Assembly: GCF_030463565.1 (NCBI RefSeq)
Contig: NC_134646.1
Span: forward strand, 13,668,001-13,732,000
DNA: 64,000 bases
Reading direction: 5' to 3'
Origin: Pelecanus crispus
Taxonomy: Eukaryota > Chordata > Aves > Pelecaniformes > Pelecanidae
A model generated the notes under the pieces. The model saw nothing but the letters and a program-made list of their open reading frames with translations, did no database searches and had not been told where the DNA came from. The position numbers were made by a program, and so were the translations under genes. Shown here piece after piece: positions 26,701 through 41,700 of the stretch (positions are counted from its first letter, which is position 1; every line of letters begins with the position of its first letter).

Positions 26701-29700
26701 AACTCACGCCTGGAGCAGCACAAGGGATGATGTGACTTCTAAATTCCTGAGTCGTCATCATCTAAGCGAAGCGAGCGCTCAGGTTGCACCTCCTTTTGTC
26801 TCCCGGCAGGAGCAGGCCTTCAGAGGGCTGCCATACATTCACACACAGCCCCTCCGAGTGCTGCTTATTAGGCACTGCTTTCAGTGACAGATTTAGACAA
26901 AAATGAAAAGCCGGTTTCAAGATTTCAGGAATAAGTAATACAGTATGGTTCATTCTGACAGCTCAGTTCAGATTTATGCTTGGTCCTCAAATCACCTGAA
27001 AGCACAGACAGGTACGAACCACATGTAAAACCACTAAGTGAGAGCTTTAATCATGTCTTTTCTATCCATCCAATTTAAAAGGCAGTTCCCAATTTGCAAC
27101 AGGATACCATTATCAAACTCTCTGCTATGAACTACAGTTGCTGCACTGGAATAAAAACTGTAATGCCATTAGCATTAAAGATTACCTCCTTTCCTTGGAG
27201 GATCGCTGTACCAATCTTCTTGTATTTTAGATATTCTCCTAGACTTCCAAATCTTCTCTGCAAATCAGGAAAAATCATACCTAAGTTCTATTCTCTGTTA
27301 AATTGCCTCTATTGATGCAGATTTCACCTTTTCACTTCTGCATCCTATGAATCAAACACAACACAGTGCGTTAGCACGCCAATAAGCCATGCTTCTGATA
27401 TAATGCAAATTCACAACTGTCACACGGCTAGCTGAGAGTTTTGGACTAGAGGGAGTGAGAAAACTCAAGAAAAAAAATATTTTTCACTTTAAGCCTTTGA
27501 TTCACTGAAGGTAAAACTTCTGACAGGAAACTTGACCATTTCAGTATGATATTTCTTAGAAAAAAAGAAATCTCAGAACCAGACAGAAATCTTGTCCAAC
27601 TGGTAAAGACCTCAGAATGGCCAATGGCTTAAAAACCATAGCATTGTGTGTGCTCAGACACAATATTTTATTTGCTTAAAGCAGGCCCAGGACTTGAACT
27701 TGCATTGAAGTGGCTACTGGTTACTGTAGTGCAGTGCTTTTCTTTTGCATTTTGTCTCAGAGTGAAATCTCAACAGATTTCAAAATCAAGAAAAACTATT
27801 TTCAAATCAGCTGTTTTGCTGAGTAGACCTTCAGGTACTGACATTAGCCCCAAACCTATATGATGATATGGAAGTGTCTTGTACATTACTGCCAAGACAA
27901 TATTCAAGCAGGCTGCTCCTTGGGTAGAAGGGGAAGCTGCTGCCAGCAAAGTCATTTGCAATATTAATCCATTCTCCCAGAACTTTGAAGAAAAACAGTA
28001 TCAAAAGGGAAAAAAAAACCCAGCACCTGAGGAAACATGAATCAGGAAAATATTGACAATATAATTAAAAAGTCTTTACAAAATCAGGTGAGAGACAATT
28101 AGGGTAGCTTCTAAGCATCCGAATGTTGATGAAAATAGAATTGAATCTCCACGCATTTTAAGATTTACCCATCCCTAGCTACTATTTGAAGCCAAATCTT
28201 CCCCTTCTGCCCTATATACAAAGAAATTGTAATGAAGAAGCACAACAGCTTAAACAAAGAGCACATCTACCTTACACTTCCCAGAAAAAAGTCACCAAGG
28301 AGTCTACCATCACAGAGAAATTCAGCATAATAAAGCATAGTACAGCTAGTCCACCCTGTGGCTATACAGGGCTGAAATACATTGCCAAGCTATGCTGTAT
28401 ACAGCTTAGAAGCAAATTTCCTCCTTCTAGAGCCTGTAAAGGGCCCCGGAGCCAGGGCACAGGGTTCAGTTAATCAGGATATCCACTGGGCTTTGGATTT
28501 GACCTTCGGTGTTGCAGAATCATAGATCTTCTGATAATCTGCTCTGGTACTGCACTACCTCCTACAAACATTTCTGAGAGAAAAAACACAGAGCAGACTT
28601 GGGGGGGTGGGGAGGAGGAAAAAAGGGAAAAAGAAAGCCAGAGTAAGAACCTGGGGATAAGAAGAACAATGTCAATAAATCAGCCAAAGAACATTCCCAG
28701 AAGTCTACAGCTCATATCCCAGCTTAATGACAACTTTTATAACAACAAACAGTGAGCACTGAGAGCTGTGACCATTGTGGGCTGTTCTTTCTATGAAACA
28801 ACAAGCACAGAGTCAAATATGCCCCACCGAGTCAGCTGAGTTCACATTGTACTTTGTTTTTTAGAGGCTGTGCCAAAGTCATTTGTGTCCATTTCAAAGC
28901 CAGGTTTTGCAAATGCTCAGTCTGAGTTGACTGTCCTGGAAAAAGCTGCGCCAGTGGGACCCAGCTGGGAAACATAAATAAGAAGATCTAAACAAATCAA
29001 TTAATTACTGGTAAAGTTAGGTGAGATAAACCACATCTTTACTGTGCTATGGAAACTGTGAAAGATACTTTCTGTTACATTTAAATTAAAAAAAAAAAAA
29101 AAAATAGGAAAGAGGAAAAGTCCTAATTCCTTCACGTGTATTCCAGGCAAGGATTTGCTTACTTTTCGTGACCATGATCCTATATATGCTATATTTCTTT
29201 AGTTGAAAATTTACCACCGCAGGAATTTCAAGATCCTTTTCAAAAGTTCCCTTGTGTAATAATTGATTCACCATTTGCAAGCTGTTAAGCAATTTTCCAA
29301 ATGAACTGTTTCCAGATTTTGGCACTCTTAAAAAAATCTAATCATCCATTGCACTGTCCATAGGGCCAAAGCTTGGCAGAAGTAGTCACGAGTGCAAATT
29401 TATCCAAATAACCTGACACTGGAAAAAATAACGAAATACAATACAGAAAGCAGCAAGAGAGCCTTTGTGATTTAATATTCCCAGGACTTCAGTGCAAGAC
29501 CAGAAGACATATAGGCTTGGCTTAGTAAGTGCCGCATTCCAGAGCCCAGCCCCATATCGCTCACCATTTGCGGGTAGTCATGCTGTGAGCTGTGGCAATC
29601 CCGAACCCTGGACAGCAAAGCAGTATGTTTTGATATAAACTTACTTATCTCTGATACATGTTTTTCACACGAAAAGCAGCCTACAAGACAGCCTGTTGCA

Positions 29701-32700
29701 CTGAAGGGATCAAATGGTTCTCACCATGTCAACATGTGAAAAAATTACAATCTCACCCATCTGTTAGGAGAAAAAAGGGGATGCAAAGCTTAAAAGGAGG
29801 CCACCTCCCAGGACAGAATCAAAGCCAGGAATAGAGATACAAAAGGGATGGGAATCATCACAGCACCTCTTGAATCCACATATTTGCAAATGCTAATACA
29901 GGTCTCAGCAATGACTGACTTTAGCAACAAGCTATTATTATTTTGTTTATTGTAGCGAAGGTTCTCCTCAGCAGATCACTGCTTCTCCCCCCTTCACTGC
30001 CTCCCAATATGTTCCAGCCTTATGTTCCAGACCGGAGCTGCTGTTTGTGGGCTTGCAGCTCAGACGTTATTAAACTATGTGACTTCTCTTCATCTTCTTT
30101 TGATTGTGATTTTCCAGGGGAGAAATGAAAAAAAGGAAAGACTAGCTATTAAGCTGCGCCCTCATTTACGCCACCACATGCTCCACGGATGTTACTGCTG
30201 GAGCGAGCGTTAAAGGACTCCCTTCTCCATTTTGATGCCTTGGTTCTGTACCTCTGACATCTGCAGAAACACAACAGCATGACACTGGGATAATAGAGTG
30301 AAGAATCAGGCCACAGTCTGCATTTAAAAACCTTTTGCTTTCTATCACCTAGCAAGAGAAGAAAAGAGCTTCTGCTGCACCTAATTACTTGCTTTCTTCC
30401 TGGTGTTTGACTTCACTGGTTTGGATTATAATTGGTTACAGTTCATAAAAGGGGTCTTCTATGACCAACTGCCTTTGAAGGGTCAAACTGCGTTACAAGC
30501 GTGCTGGGAAGGGCAGTAGATTTTATTAACTTCTCAGATGTTTTCAATACCCTTTCCAGCAGGCTTTCCTAAAAAGTGAATTAACATAAATACTCTCTTG
30601 GCTAAAACTTACGACCTAGAAAGGTACTAATTGCACAGGGTAACACCGCTCTCCATAACAACTCCTTCTAGGCAAACCCTCCCAGCTAATGTCCCAAGGA
30701 GAGGCAGATCTGTCAACAGCTCTGGAGAGACTGAGGATAATTGTTACACTTGCGAGGCAATTTGCTTTATTTTAATAGATATTTGAACCTCGCTGTGGTC
30801 ACGCCGTGTACCGACTCAGTTTGGCAAGCCAGATCTCACCAGAGTGCCGTATTCATTTACATCACGGCCCAAGCCCTAACTTGTCAAGCCAATGCCTTTT
30901 GTGAAACACCTTTCCTTGAAGAGCAGAATGGATTCCTCTGAAACCTGGACTACCAGCTAGAGAGACCTCTCATGTTCAAGCAGGATTCTGAATCTTTTTG
31001 CATAGAGTGGATAGCATTCCTGGCACTCCCAAAGAAAACTAAGCCCACACAGCAGATATTAAAGATGACAGTGAAATCCGCAAAGGACTTTTGAGGTTAC
31101 AACTCTAAATATTCGTCACACTGTCTCTGCTTAGCCATGCATGTTTCTTGTACAGCAAGCACATGAGCACTGTTAGGAGCCAGAAAGCAAGCACAAAAGG
31201 CTGCACACAGAGCTGCTGAAATAATATGAAATGCAAGTAAAAATGGAGGCTTACATTTTAAAAAAATCTCTTTAAATAAGAAATTGAACCCACTCTTGAA
31301 GCATAAGATATAAATCATCCCCTGTGACTTCTCAGTCAACTCTTTGATAAACCATTTCCCTATGTCTATCAAGGGCCAGTATCCAACATCTTCACATTAC
31401 CCCATATGCAAACTTATTGCACGAAGTTTATGACTCTTTCCGAGAGGCGTATGTATGATCAGACCTGGCTTTTGTTTTGCACTGTAACTTGACCCCAAGT
31501 CACATCCCCCCTGAGGACCTAAAGGTCCCAAGTACCTAAGCCGGCTTTTCTTTCCCGTTGTAATAGTCAGGCCTACCCACCCCTGCATGGAGCTGGGCTT
31601 GCCTGGAAACTCAGGCATGCTTGTCCTCAGAGAGCCTGGGAGGCCTAACTGGAGAAGAGTCAGGTGCCTGGAAATGTGGGCAGCAGCTGAGCAGGGTCTC
31701 TAGCAAAGGATCTGCAATTAGCATTTCAGAACCTAAAATGACAGTGAAGACGCTTAGATGAAGATGCTCACTTATCTAGGGTATTGCAATTAAGGTGTGG
31801 TTTAGGTTGGACCTGTAATTAAAAGTGTCTGCCACTCTCTTTCACAAAAGCTTGCCTTTTAAAAAGCAGCATAGTCTAAATTTAGAGGATTCAAATACAA
31901 ATATATCGTCACTCCTATGTTTGATGAATGACTTCCATGCTTCTACCTCACCACCATTTTGACATCCTCCCTTTATTTCATTTATGGGAAACATTCACGT
32001 ACTCTAGGAAGTTTGTGACCTTTTCCACCAGAGACACAAAAACTCAGATTTGACTTTTATTGCCTAGCTCCTGCTCAACCAGGAGATGAAGAGAGCACCT
32101 CTGCTCTTTCACAAGCTCCAGCATTTTATTTTCTTCTGAGGCCTATTTGCTGGAAGTGCTTACAGCACTGCCAGTAGCATAGATTATGGCGAGAAGCAAT
32201 AGTAAATCACCGTGCTTCCTTGGAGGCAAGGAAGCTATAACCACAAACCTGACATGGGGTTGTAAAAACAAAACACCTGCCTGCCCCAAGCTCATGTATG
32301 GAAATGAAGGGGAGAGGGGCAGAGGTGCAATTCAAAGCACTTCCTCTGAGTTGCCTTATCTAGCATGGGACTGCGGGTCTAATTTCCTCTTAGCTGCTCC
32401 ACACAGACAAATGCCTCGCTGCCAGACTTCAAGTAAATGTAAAAAAGAAGGGTGTGATGTAATTGCATATTAAAAGTAGTTTTATTTATTACAGGAGGCT
32501 CTCCTGGGAATTTGAAATTATTAATTCCCTGAACACCTGATTTATGAACAGGGACTACTTTCCCCAGGCAGAGTCACTTTTGGTAGGAAAGACGGAGTCT
32601 CCTGAAGTTCCCTGCAGACTTACGAGCAGGCAGAGCTGCCATCCTGCACGGCCGCTTTCCCACGAAGCACAAAGACAGCAGTCGGCAGAGCACTGGCAGT

Positions 32701-35700
32701 AGTTGGGGGGAGTATTTAGCAGTATCGACAAGGGAACCTGAGGTGGGAAATGAGCACATCAGGCCTCATAGCTAGGAAACCTAAGCCAGCAGACAGCAAC
32801 TACCACATAACAATAATGTCATGGCCAGGGAAAGAGATTACAGCGGTTACAAAAGGAATCCCACTAAAAACCGTGCTGTCAGTCACAGCACCCTTCCCAT
32901 ATTACCGCAGGTACCTGAGCATTTGCAGGCAGCAGGGTAGGGGTGGAAGCAGAGCTCTGCCTTGATCTGTATGTATTTCTACTGTCTATACTGAGGACAT
33001 ATTTTTCTGATTTATGGCATGGCAAATGGCAAAGCGACACTTTGAGTAATGCAAGGGAGCAGGCTGGCGAGGCTACTATCATTCCCAAAATGAGCTGCTC
33101 AAGTTCAGAGCCTGGGAACAAACAGCCTGAATACAAAACACCTCGCTTGGCTCTGGCGGAGGGTACAGGAAGGAACGCCGCCCCCTCGGCCCTGCAGCTG
33201 AACTTTTTAGGAAGCATCGCTGGTAGCATATTAATGACTCCTTATGGTAACAAGGGAAGACAAATGCTTAGGTGCATAGAGGGATGGAGGGAGGAGCGTG
33301 TCTCTGTGTGTGTGTGTGCATAAAAGGAGCCAGATTTTTCCCACTTGTTAAATTTCTTGACATTTAATTTTGAGCAGGAGAGTTTCCACAATGCCAAGGA
33401 TCATAAAGGAACAATTTGCTGCTGTATGTTACCATTGATGTTTCGGCATGAATGAAAATTACACCATTCGGTGATGAAAAGAGCAGCTACTTGTAATAAG
33501 AAACACCATGGAAACTGAAATATCATTTACCAAAAGAGGCCCTTCTTCTGAAGGAATTCAAAATGAGAAAAATGGTAACTGCGGGTATCTCGAAGCATTA
33601 GCATTTTAAAAGATATGAAAGGGTTTAAATGAAATTAAAAGGAGATGTCTTAACAATACTGCACTGCCATGAAGAGGGCTGTCTGGCAGATAAATAGTTT
33701 TCTCTGCAGAAAGCAAGGAAATGAGACTCTTGCTAAGGACAGCCTAGCAGACTGGCTACAGATGTGGGACAGCCCATATAGCACACTGAAATAACTCCAT
33801 AAGAAATTACTAAGTTCTGACACAGAAGAGAAATCGAGAAAACTCCAAGTGTGAGCTGAAATATGCTTTTGTAGTATGCAGTAACTGGAGGTGCTTGAAT
33901 GGAGTTCAAATAGGAATATCAACTTTTTCTATTTTATTACCTTCAGTGCTTTGAGAAAGGAAATATGAGTAAGCTGAAATCCTCTCTTGCTAAAACTTCG
34001 TAATACTTGAACTACAATCATAGGCATAGGAGAAGAACTTTTTTTTTAAAAAAAGAAGTGATGAACTGATGTCATGAAGAGAAATATACAAAATTTTCAA
34101 AATAACCAGTAAGGCTGAATTTTCCCTTTTCTATGTCCAAGATGAGAAATCTTAAACATAACCCTTAGAGAGCTAGTACTGAAACCCTTCTACAAATCAA
34201 GTTCCTTCCAGTTTGGATAGTGGCATGAAATAGCCAGAATTATTAATCTTTTTCAATGATCTTGGACAGTACAGTCAATGAGACTTAGGATTTTAAGGCT
34301 GACTCGTCTTTGTAATTGCACGCTGTTCAGTGTACCCTCTGTCAATGATGCGCTCCTCTTCCACGCTAAAATCTTAAAATGAAAGTGATAATGATGGCTT
34401 ATACCAAGCTTACTGCACTGGCTCTTATTCTGACTCAAAATCAACCTATTAAAAACCATGTACTTGTGCCATCAAAAAGCTCTACACATTCTGGCATTCC
34501 ATAGCACACTGTCCAGTACCAGCTCCCTGACATCTGCACCTCAAAGTAAGCCTAGAGAAAACACCAGCTCTGTGGAACAGCACAAATTTATGTGTTAGTT
34601 TAGCAAAAGTGCTTGCAAGGCTTGTTTCAGTAACCAAAATAAGCACAAAGCAGATGGCAGGATTTGGGCCACTGTGGGGGAAATTATTTTCTTAGGAGCA
34701 GAGAAAATAAGTAATTCATTATGCTCCACAGTAGTTCCTCTAGGAGAGCATCCTGACTCTGACAACAGTCAACATGCCCAGATGGCCTGCAACTAAGAAA
34801 AAGACTCTCCTCATGGCCTTCGCAAGCACCAAGCAGGCATCCTAAAGTGATTCTGCTTCTTCTTCACCTTTATAGAAATATTTTGTCCTCAGACCCACAA
34901 GAAGCTCATCTTCTAATGAAGTGTTGCCCAAGGAAAAGGAATTTCATGGTCTTCTATGCTCTTTGCAAATAAATCTTTACTTTTATCTGGTTTGGCTTAG
35001 CAGCTGTTTTTTTCCTGTAATAAACAAATATGAAAAAATAGAAGTGCCTGTCATTCCTTCACTGTAAGACGAATCTAATTCTTCTTTTCTCTAAAATAAC
35101 CCCCCACAGAAGTTAAACCTCTTGTCAGACTAGACTGCTCCTATCGTCTATCCATTCTCATGATCTATGGAGGAGGTCTCTCCATTGCTGTTAGAACTTT
35201 TCAAATGATGATATCAAAACTACTCTTCTAAGGGACATTTCATTCCATCATACTTCAAAAAATTAAATACTGTTATTATATAGTCCATTTTTTTTGCAAT
35301 GAACAAAACATAATGACAAGGTGAAGATGCAAATAACAGTACTTGCTCAACAACAAGTGTTACGAGTGAATGAGAACTGACATAATAGACCACAGCAGTG
35401 CAACTTGTAAAACGCAGATTATTCACTTCACAGCTCCTCTGGAGCCATTATAATCTTATATAAATCCTCGTAGTTTACAGTTCATGGATATAGGCTGCAC
35501 TGTAATTTAAATGACTGAAAACCCTTATGGGTTGTTAGTTAACAACATTATTTTCTTAAATAAAATATCACTGTCACTGTGTATTTAAAATTCCAATGCA
35601 CTCACAGCCAAATATCAAAGTATAAGGTACAAAGTGAGTGACCTGCTTCCAGAACATCAGTAAACCCATAAGCACACCCATAAAACAGCTACTGTGTAGG

Positions 35701-38700
35701 GAAGGGGTGTTCGGGGGACTAGGAATCTGAACACTCACTGGCTAGGAAGAACCTACAGCCTCCTCTGATGGAAATTCTGCAATCACACAGAAAGGGATAT
35801 GCTTATCTACAGGAAAGGTTCGCAAAGCCAAATTGTCATGATATGACTATTACATATCTTAAATACAAGTCAGTAATTTCACTACTTGTTAAAGCTGAAC
35901 AATCAAATAAGACAACCCCATTGAATGTCTCATCCAAAAAGACTGTGTCAGAGTAAGTTATTCTGCTAGGTGAACCAAGTAGTGAATCTTTTCTTGTGCC
36001 CATTGTTATTGATATTTTGACCATGCTGTCCTAAAGGATAAGTACTTTTGATGACATGGCACGTGTTAATAACTGTGCAGTTGTAAAACTCTGATCTGGT
36101 GTACATGAGTACAATAAAGAACATACTGCCCTTTAAATTTTAGTAGTCCATTCCTTTATTTGTGTTTTATTCTCCCATTTTGTATTTTATACCAGTAAAA
36201 AATGCTATTTCACTTTCTCTGTCAGTTAGTTGCCAACATCAGCCTATAGAAGTTTTGGATGGTGCTCTAATAAAAGGTTACTGTTAGTGGCAGGCAAGAT
36301 GTTGCTACAGCTTCTGGTATAACACCGTGCTCACCTAACACTGGCTTAACACTCTGCACTTCGTCATTTCTGAGGCTCAGCATTAAAGGGAAAAGGAAAC
36401 AAAAGGGGCACAAAGAGGCTCATCCTCTTCTGCAGCCAGGAAAGGATGCACCGCAGTACAGATCAGAACATCACACTGTGAATTTAACTAGCAGTCTCTG
36501 CCATATGTAACTACCCCTAGGTAGCGGGTGTGGGAATTTCTTTTACAGTGGGATTTCAGTGCTATCTGAAACTCAGATTTAAATCTCAGACCAAAACATT
36601 AAGGCAAGTGCTCAGAAGCGCCAACCCCCCACCCAGCTAATGCCATTGGTAAATAAGGAAATAAAAGCACCGGCGTCAGAGGAAACCATGCTCCTGTTTT
36701 AAAGTGGAAAGGGGAAAACCCGAGAGAGGTTTGCCTACACTGCAGAGCAGCATCAACGCCACAAGTTGTATAAACCATGTGTGCTTTCTTTCCCAAAGAG
36801 TACAGGCCCCACAGGGCCCCCGGTGGTCGACGTGGAGGCGGTGGGGGAGCTGCAGTGACTGTGCTCTGCATCCAAAGGCAGGCTCTGAACCACCTCTCAC
36901 TTCGTCACCTTGCCCAGCTGTTAGCCCAAAGCACAGTCTGAGAGCCGTCATCAGCCAAGTGCAATCAGGGGTTCTGGGCATTGCGTCAGCATACAAAGAG
37001 GCAATACATCATACTTAAATGAAAAACTGCTTCTCAAGCCAGTATTTCTTACATAGACAAAATGTTTGCTGGTTTGGCCCGGTATGTTTGGCACGAAGGA
37101 CTCAGTGAAGTGGCTGACGTTGTAAGTGTATAACTACAGCTTTATCTGATCCCTACTTGGGCAATTTTTTTTTTTTTTTTCTTCCTCCCCTCATCTGGTT
37201 ATACCTGATCTGGTGAGTTTACTCACTTTTCTATCTACCACTACTGCCCTGCTGTCTCTCCTCTTTTCCAGTAAATTCAGTCAGGCCACCTGCTTATGAA
37301 CACTGAAAAAGAATTAAAATGTCTGAGAGCCTGGGACCTTCACGGTGGCCAAGAGCTAGCTCAGCCCTGAGAGACCCATGATCTCCCCAGTAAAATACAG
37401 TACGTTTTACAGCTCTGGACCTTCAGCAGTACATCAGTCATGCAAGAGATTTTTAGTCCTGCAATGAATATTCTGCTGAGCAGCTCGGGGTTCCCATAAA
37501 AAGGATAACGTCACCCTTCCGTACAGGTACTGCTATGTCCCTCACTGCAAGAAAAATAGATGTTAAAATAGTCTCGCATGTATTTCAGGTGGTGAAAATG
37601 AAGGAAAATGCCAAGTCAGTGGAAACTTCGAAGGTTACATTGTTTTGTGGTTACATTGTTTTGTTGTTACATTGCGTGAGCCTGCTGGTAAAGCAGATTA
37701 GGATTTTGCCAACTACCTGGGGAGACTGTGAATAAATGTTTGTTTTACTTCCTTAGCAGGGCTGATTCATAGTAACAATGATTCATATAAACAAACAAAA
37801 AAAAGGGGGAAAAAAAAAATCAAGGAAAGCAAACACACCTTGCACTCAGCAGATTGCCACATCAGCAAGCACACGGAGCCACACGGGCTGGAACGGAGCG
37901 ACCCGCTCCGCAGCAATGTGACGCCGCGCAAGGCAAACGAAATGGCCGCCGCAGAGACAGCCGGGGTGGCCACCACCCCCAGCTGAAGCCAGCACATAGG
38001 CTTATTGCACCCGTACGCCTCAGAGCCACCAAAGCTCTGTGAAACTGAGTGCCAGGGGTGCTGCCAGACTCTCCCTGACAGCCAGCCAGCTCCCACAAAC
38101 CTGCAGGGTGCTCGGCACCCCGGGGAGACACCGCCGCCGCTGTGGAGGAGGAGAGAGGGCAAGAAGCTCCAGCTGAGTTCCCTGAAATTTATTTCCTCAA
38201 AAGAGGTGCCATGGGCTTGGCAAAGGATGAGAATCCTGGCCGAGGGTTTGCCTCTTAAGCGTCCGCTTCCGTGTAGGTGTTTGCCTCTTCTGTGTACGCT
38301 CCACCGCAATAGCTTCACCTGTACCCACACACGACACCTTACATCATCAGCATTAAATTGACAAAGGCAGCCACTTGTAAAAAGCAAAATGTTGAAATAT
38401 TCTCATCCCCTGCAGAAGAGATTAGCCCGGAGGCCCTTTCTCCACTACTCTTGGATCAGAAAAAACAAGGCTATGCATCACGACAGCCCACGCACCTGCT
38501 CGCCCACTCATCCCACCAGTCATCCCGCAGGAACCTCTCCCCTCCAGCAGACACCTCGCCTTCAGCGGGAGCCTGCCCGACGGATGCATTTTCAGAACTA
38601 CAAGACATCTTCAAGAAGTTTTGAGCGTTTCCAGAATTCTGAGAGATTTTGTTCAGTCATTTTCATTTCAAGTTGGGCCTTTTATCTTAAACCAGAGTAC

Positions 38701-41700
38701 CCGTAAACAGAAACAAACATATCAAAGCAATGGCTTCTGAAGTATTGCCTTAATGTAGATGCTGTCTTAGCGGGGACACCATCAGGCAGGCAGCCTGCTC
38801 CCCCACCCTGCCTCACCCTCCTCCCTCCTAACAGCACGCACAGCAACAGAACCACTACTAACCCCATGTCCTGGCATGTATCAGGGTGGTATTACGGCCT
38901 CTGCCTTTGCAATTTATCTTTTCCCCTCTCTTTTTCCTCCCATCCTCCAGCTATGTTTGCTGAATATCTTTGATTTTTCAGGTAGCTGACTACCTTCCTG
39001 ATTTCTGTGTTAACATCTTTATTACATTCTTGAGACATAAAAGGAATTGGAATCAGATCCTATATCAGACAATTAGGAGGAAAGAGTAGTGGGAGCACTA
39101 TTAATTTCAACACACGTTTCCACAGCTAAAAAACAGCACAGCAACACTGATCTAACCTTGCATCTACAGCATTCATTTTTGTTGTTCTATTTTTCTGTTC
39201 ACTCTTCCTTAAACACCCATGCCAGGCATATGCTATAAGTTAACTTTGACTGTATGAAATAATAAATCATACTACAAAAATCAAACAGAACAAATAGATA
39301 GAAAAGGACAGCTACACTTTTTTTTTTTCTCAGTATTCCCTCAAAGTTTAGGTAGGAAATCTGCCTTTCCTAGTCCTAAATATTTCCATGGCCACCAGCT
39401 TGACTTTTGTGTGAGTGGGAGCATTTTATACAAGGAATGTAAATGTTGGAACAGGTAATTATACAAGTGACCTTGCTTTTCTTCATTCGATAGTGAATTA
39501 TTAGTCTCCTCAGCTGTAATTTTATGAGTCATCCTTATTGTCTTAATTAATGATCAAGGTACATCTTTGAAACCTTTACAGACACTATAGATTACATCAG
39601 TCTCTTTTCTAATTTACACATATTGACTGGCATATCAGTTTAAACCCTGTGACAGGTAGCTCTTCAGTACAGTCAATTTCTAAACAGAACATCACTTTTT
39701 TTTTTTTCTTACATTAAAATAGATAATAAAGTGGAAGTAGTAGGCAGAAAGAGTGGAAGTCAGCTGAACCAATTCAAATGCTAAATTGGTGTTTAGAAAG
39801 CAGCTGCCAATGACAAAGATACTGGTGCCTGAAAACTGCACCCGATGATCATCTGTCTTGTGCTGTGGAATTGCACTACAGGACTCGGCACTGATATAAG
39901 CACCAAAAAACTTGGGGTGGTGGGGGGGAAAAAAGAAACTGCACAAGAGAAAGGGAAAAAGAAGTAACAACGTATGTTGAATGTGTGTCACGTACACACT
40001 CCTGAGCATCATAGATTGCGATAGTATCCATTAGGTTGGTCCCTAACTAAATGCGTAAGGAAAATATGCAAGCTCTGGAAAGCAGCACGCACACGCAGCA
40101 GCTACCTCCGACTGTCTGCAGAGGTAAGGAAGAGGAGCGGTGCCCAAAGAAATCTGCAACCTTTTTGTTATCCCTGCTGCTGAAGCCTTTGCTCTCTGTG
40201 ATCCCTATCCCAGATGACAGGTGAATTCATGCAGTGAGTCATCTTCCCAACCCCTCTGCTGTCTGCATATATTGCTCTGGTGAATTCAAAGCACTGCTCA
40301 GACACAAAGTGTGTGTGTCAAAGACAAGGCAGGGGACTCGGGTTTGCAGAGTGTCTTTCTCCGTACATCTGGATCACTCCAGGCTCAAACTGCATGGCAT
40401 ACCATGTTTTCCAGCTGTGCTCTCTGTTTCCTCTCTCTCATGACACAGCACTGCTGTTGAGGAGGACCCGCTGCACCTGTGGGGCAAGGGACACTCAGGG
40501 TGGTAGGAGGAATTTGTGTTCAACAGCCTAGAATGGGGAAAATGAGAACCAAAGGACTGAATCTGCATCCTCAATTAATTATGAGATATCATATATGGTA
40601 GCTAGTGTGCTGGAACTCTCGAAAATTGCAGGCCCAAAGAAAGTGTGCTGTAAGACCATGGGGTAATCCACAGTATCAAATCCAAAAAATCTAGTTCAAC
40701 GTAATTGAATTTAAAAAAAAAAAAAAAAAAAAAAACAAACCACCAAACCACAAACCCAACTACTTGGATTTTAATTTGGGTTACCAATTTCAATTCCATC
40801 CTGACCTTTCCCCTGTTTTAACTCAAGCTGCTAACATGGTTCGAATCACAGTTTCCCTTGTTCATTCCAGCTGGTTGGAAATATTTTGTGGATTCAGTGA
40901 CCCTCACCAAATCCTACCACAGCCAGGCCCCAAGTATGGCACACAACCAAGTTCCAGCCCTTGAAAGATTTGCACGTCTCACATGTGGCTTGCTTAATTG
41001 CACCCATCCTCTGCAGAACCAACAGATTGTCAAGGTTATGGCACTCACAGCGCGTCTCCTGGGGTGTGGGATGGAGAGGGGAGAGAGAAGAAGCTGCAGC
41101 CAGAACTCAGCTGAACCTGCCACAGCATCTGCTGCTCCAGCATGGACTTTTCCTTCAAGATCCTTTTACTTGTGACTCTAAAAGTTCCACTCACTGACAT
41201 GCAGGACAGTCCAGCAGCAAAAGCAGTATGTCCTGAAGGAAGTCTGATGGCATTTTATAAAAGCTTATTATTCCTTATTGATTTACTTGCATCCCTATTA
41301 GGAATTAAGAAGCACTGCAAGAAAATCTGACTGCAATACTACTATGTCTAAGCTGAGATCATAGCTGGCCAAAGAGTATTGCATTTTCAATACTTCTCCC
41401 TGCCCCCCCCCACCCCGGCTTTGTAATTCGTTTCAAATGCAAGCTGCCTCAAACTATCACCAAAAATTAGCTGAGATCAGGTGCAAAATTAAGTAATAAT
41501 TACTCCTTCCTACTGGCAAGTTGTATTTATGAAGCATATCATGTCACAGCTAATACCTGCATTGCCTCCCACATAATATTTTGTCAAGCAATTCTCAGCC
41601 TGGTCTTGCACCCATGGTCTTCAAGTGACACAGTTAGGGAAACCTCTGTGCACCAAACTATAGGACAATTAAAGTCTCCCAAACTAGGAGCTTTAGTGAA

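Noticed and set aside
32568..32576. TGACTCTGC, an NRF2-type antioxidant response core
   Set aside because: The seven fixed bases of TGACnnnGC are expected several times by chance in 64 kb, and it is not near a known promoter.
37767..38387. 206-codon minus-strand open frame as a gene
   Set aside because: Unfamiliar sequence in GC-rich DNA where stop codons are rare. No domain, no homology I recognise and no matching exon structure, so it is kept only as an observation.
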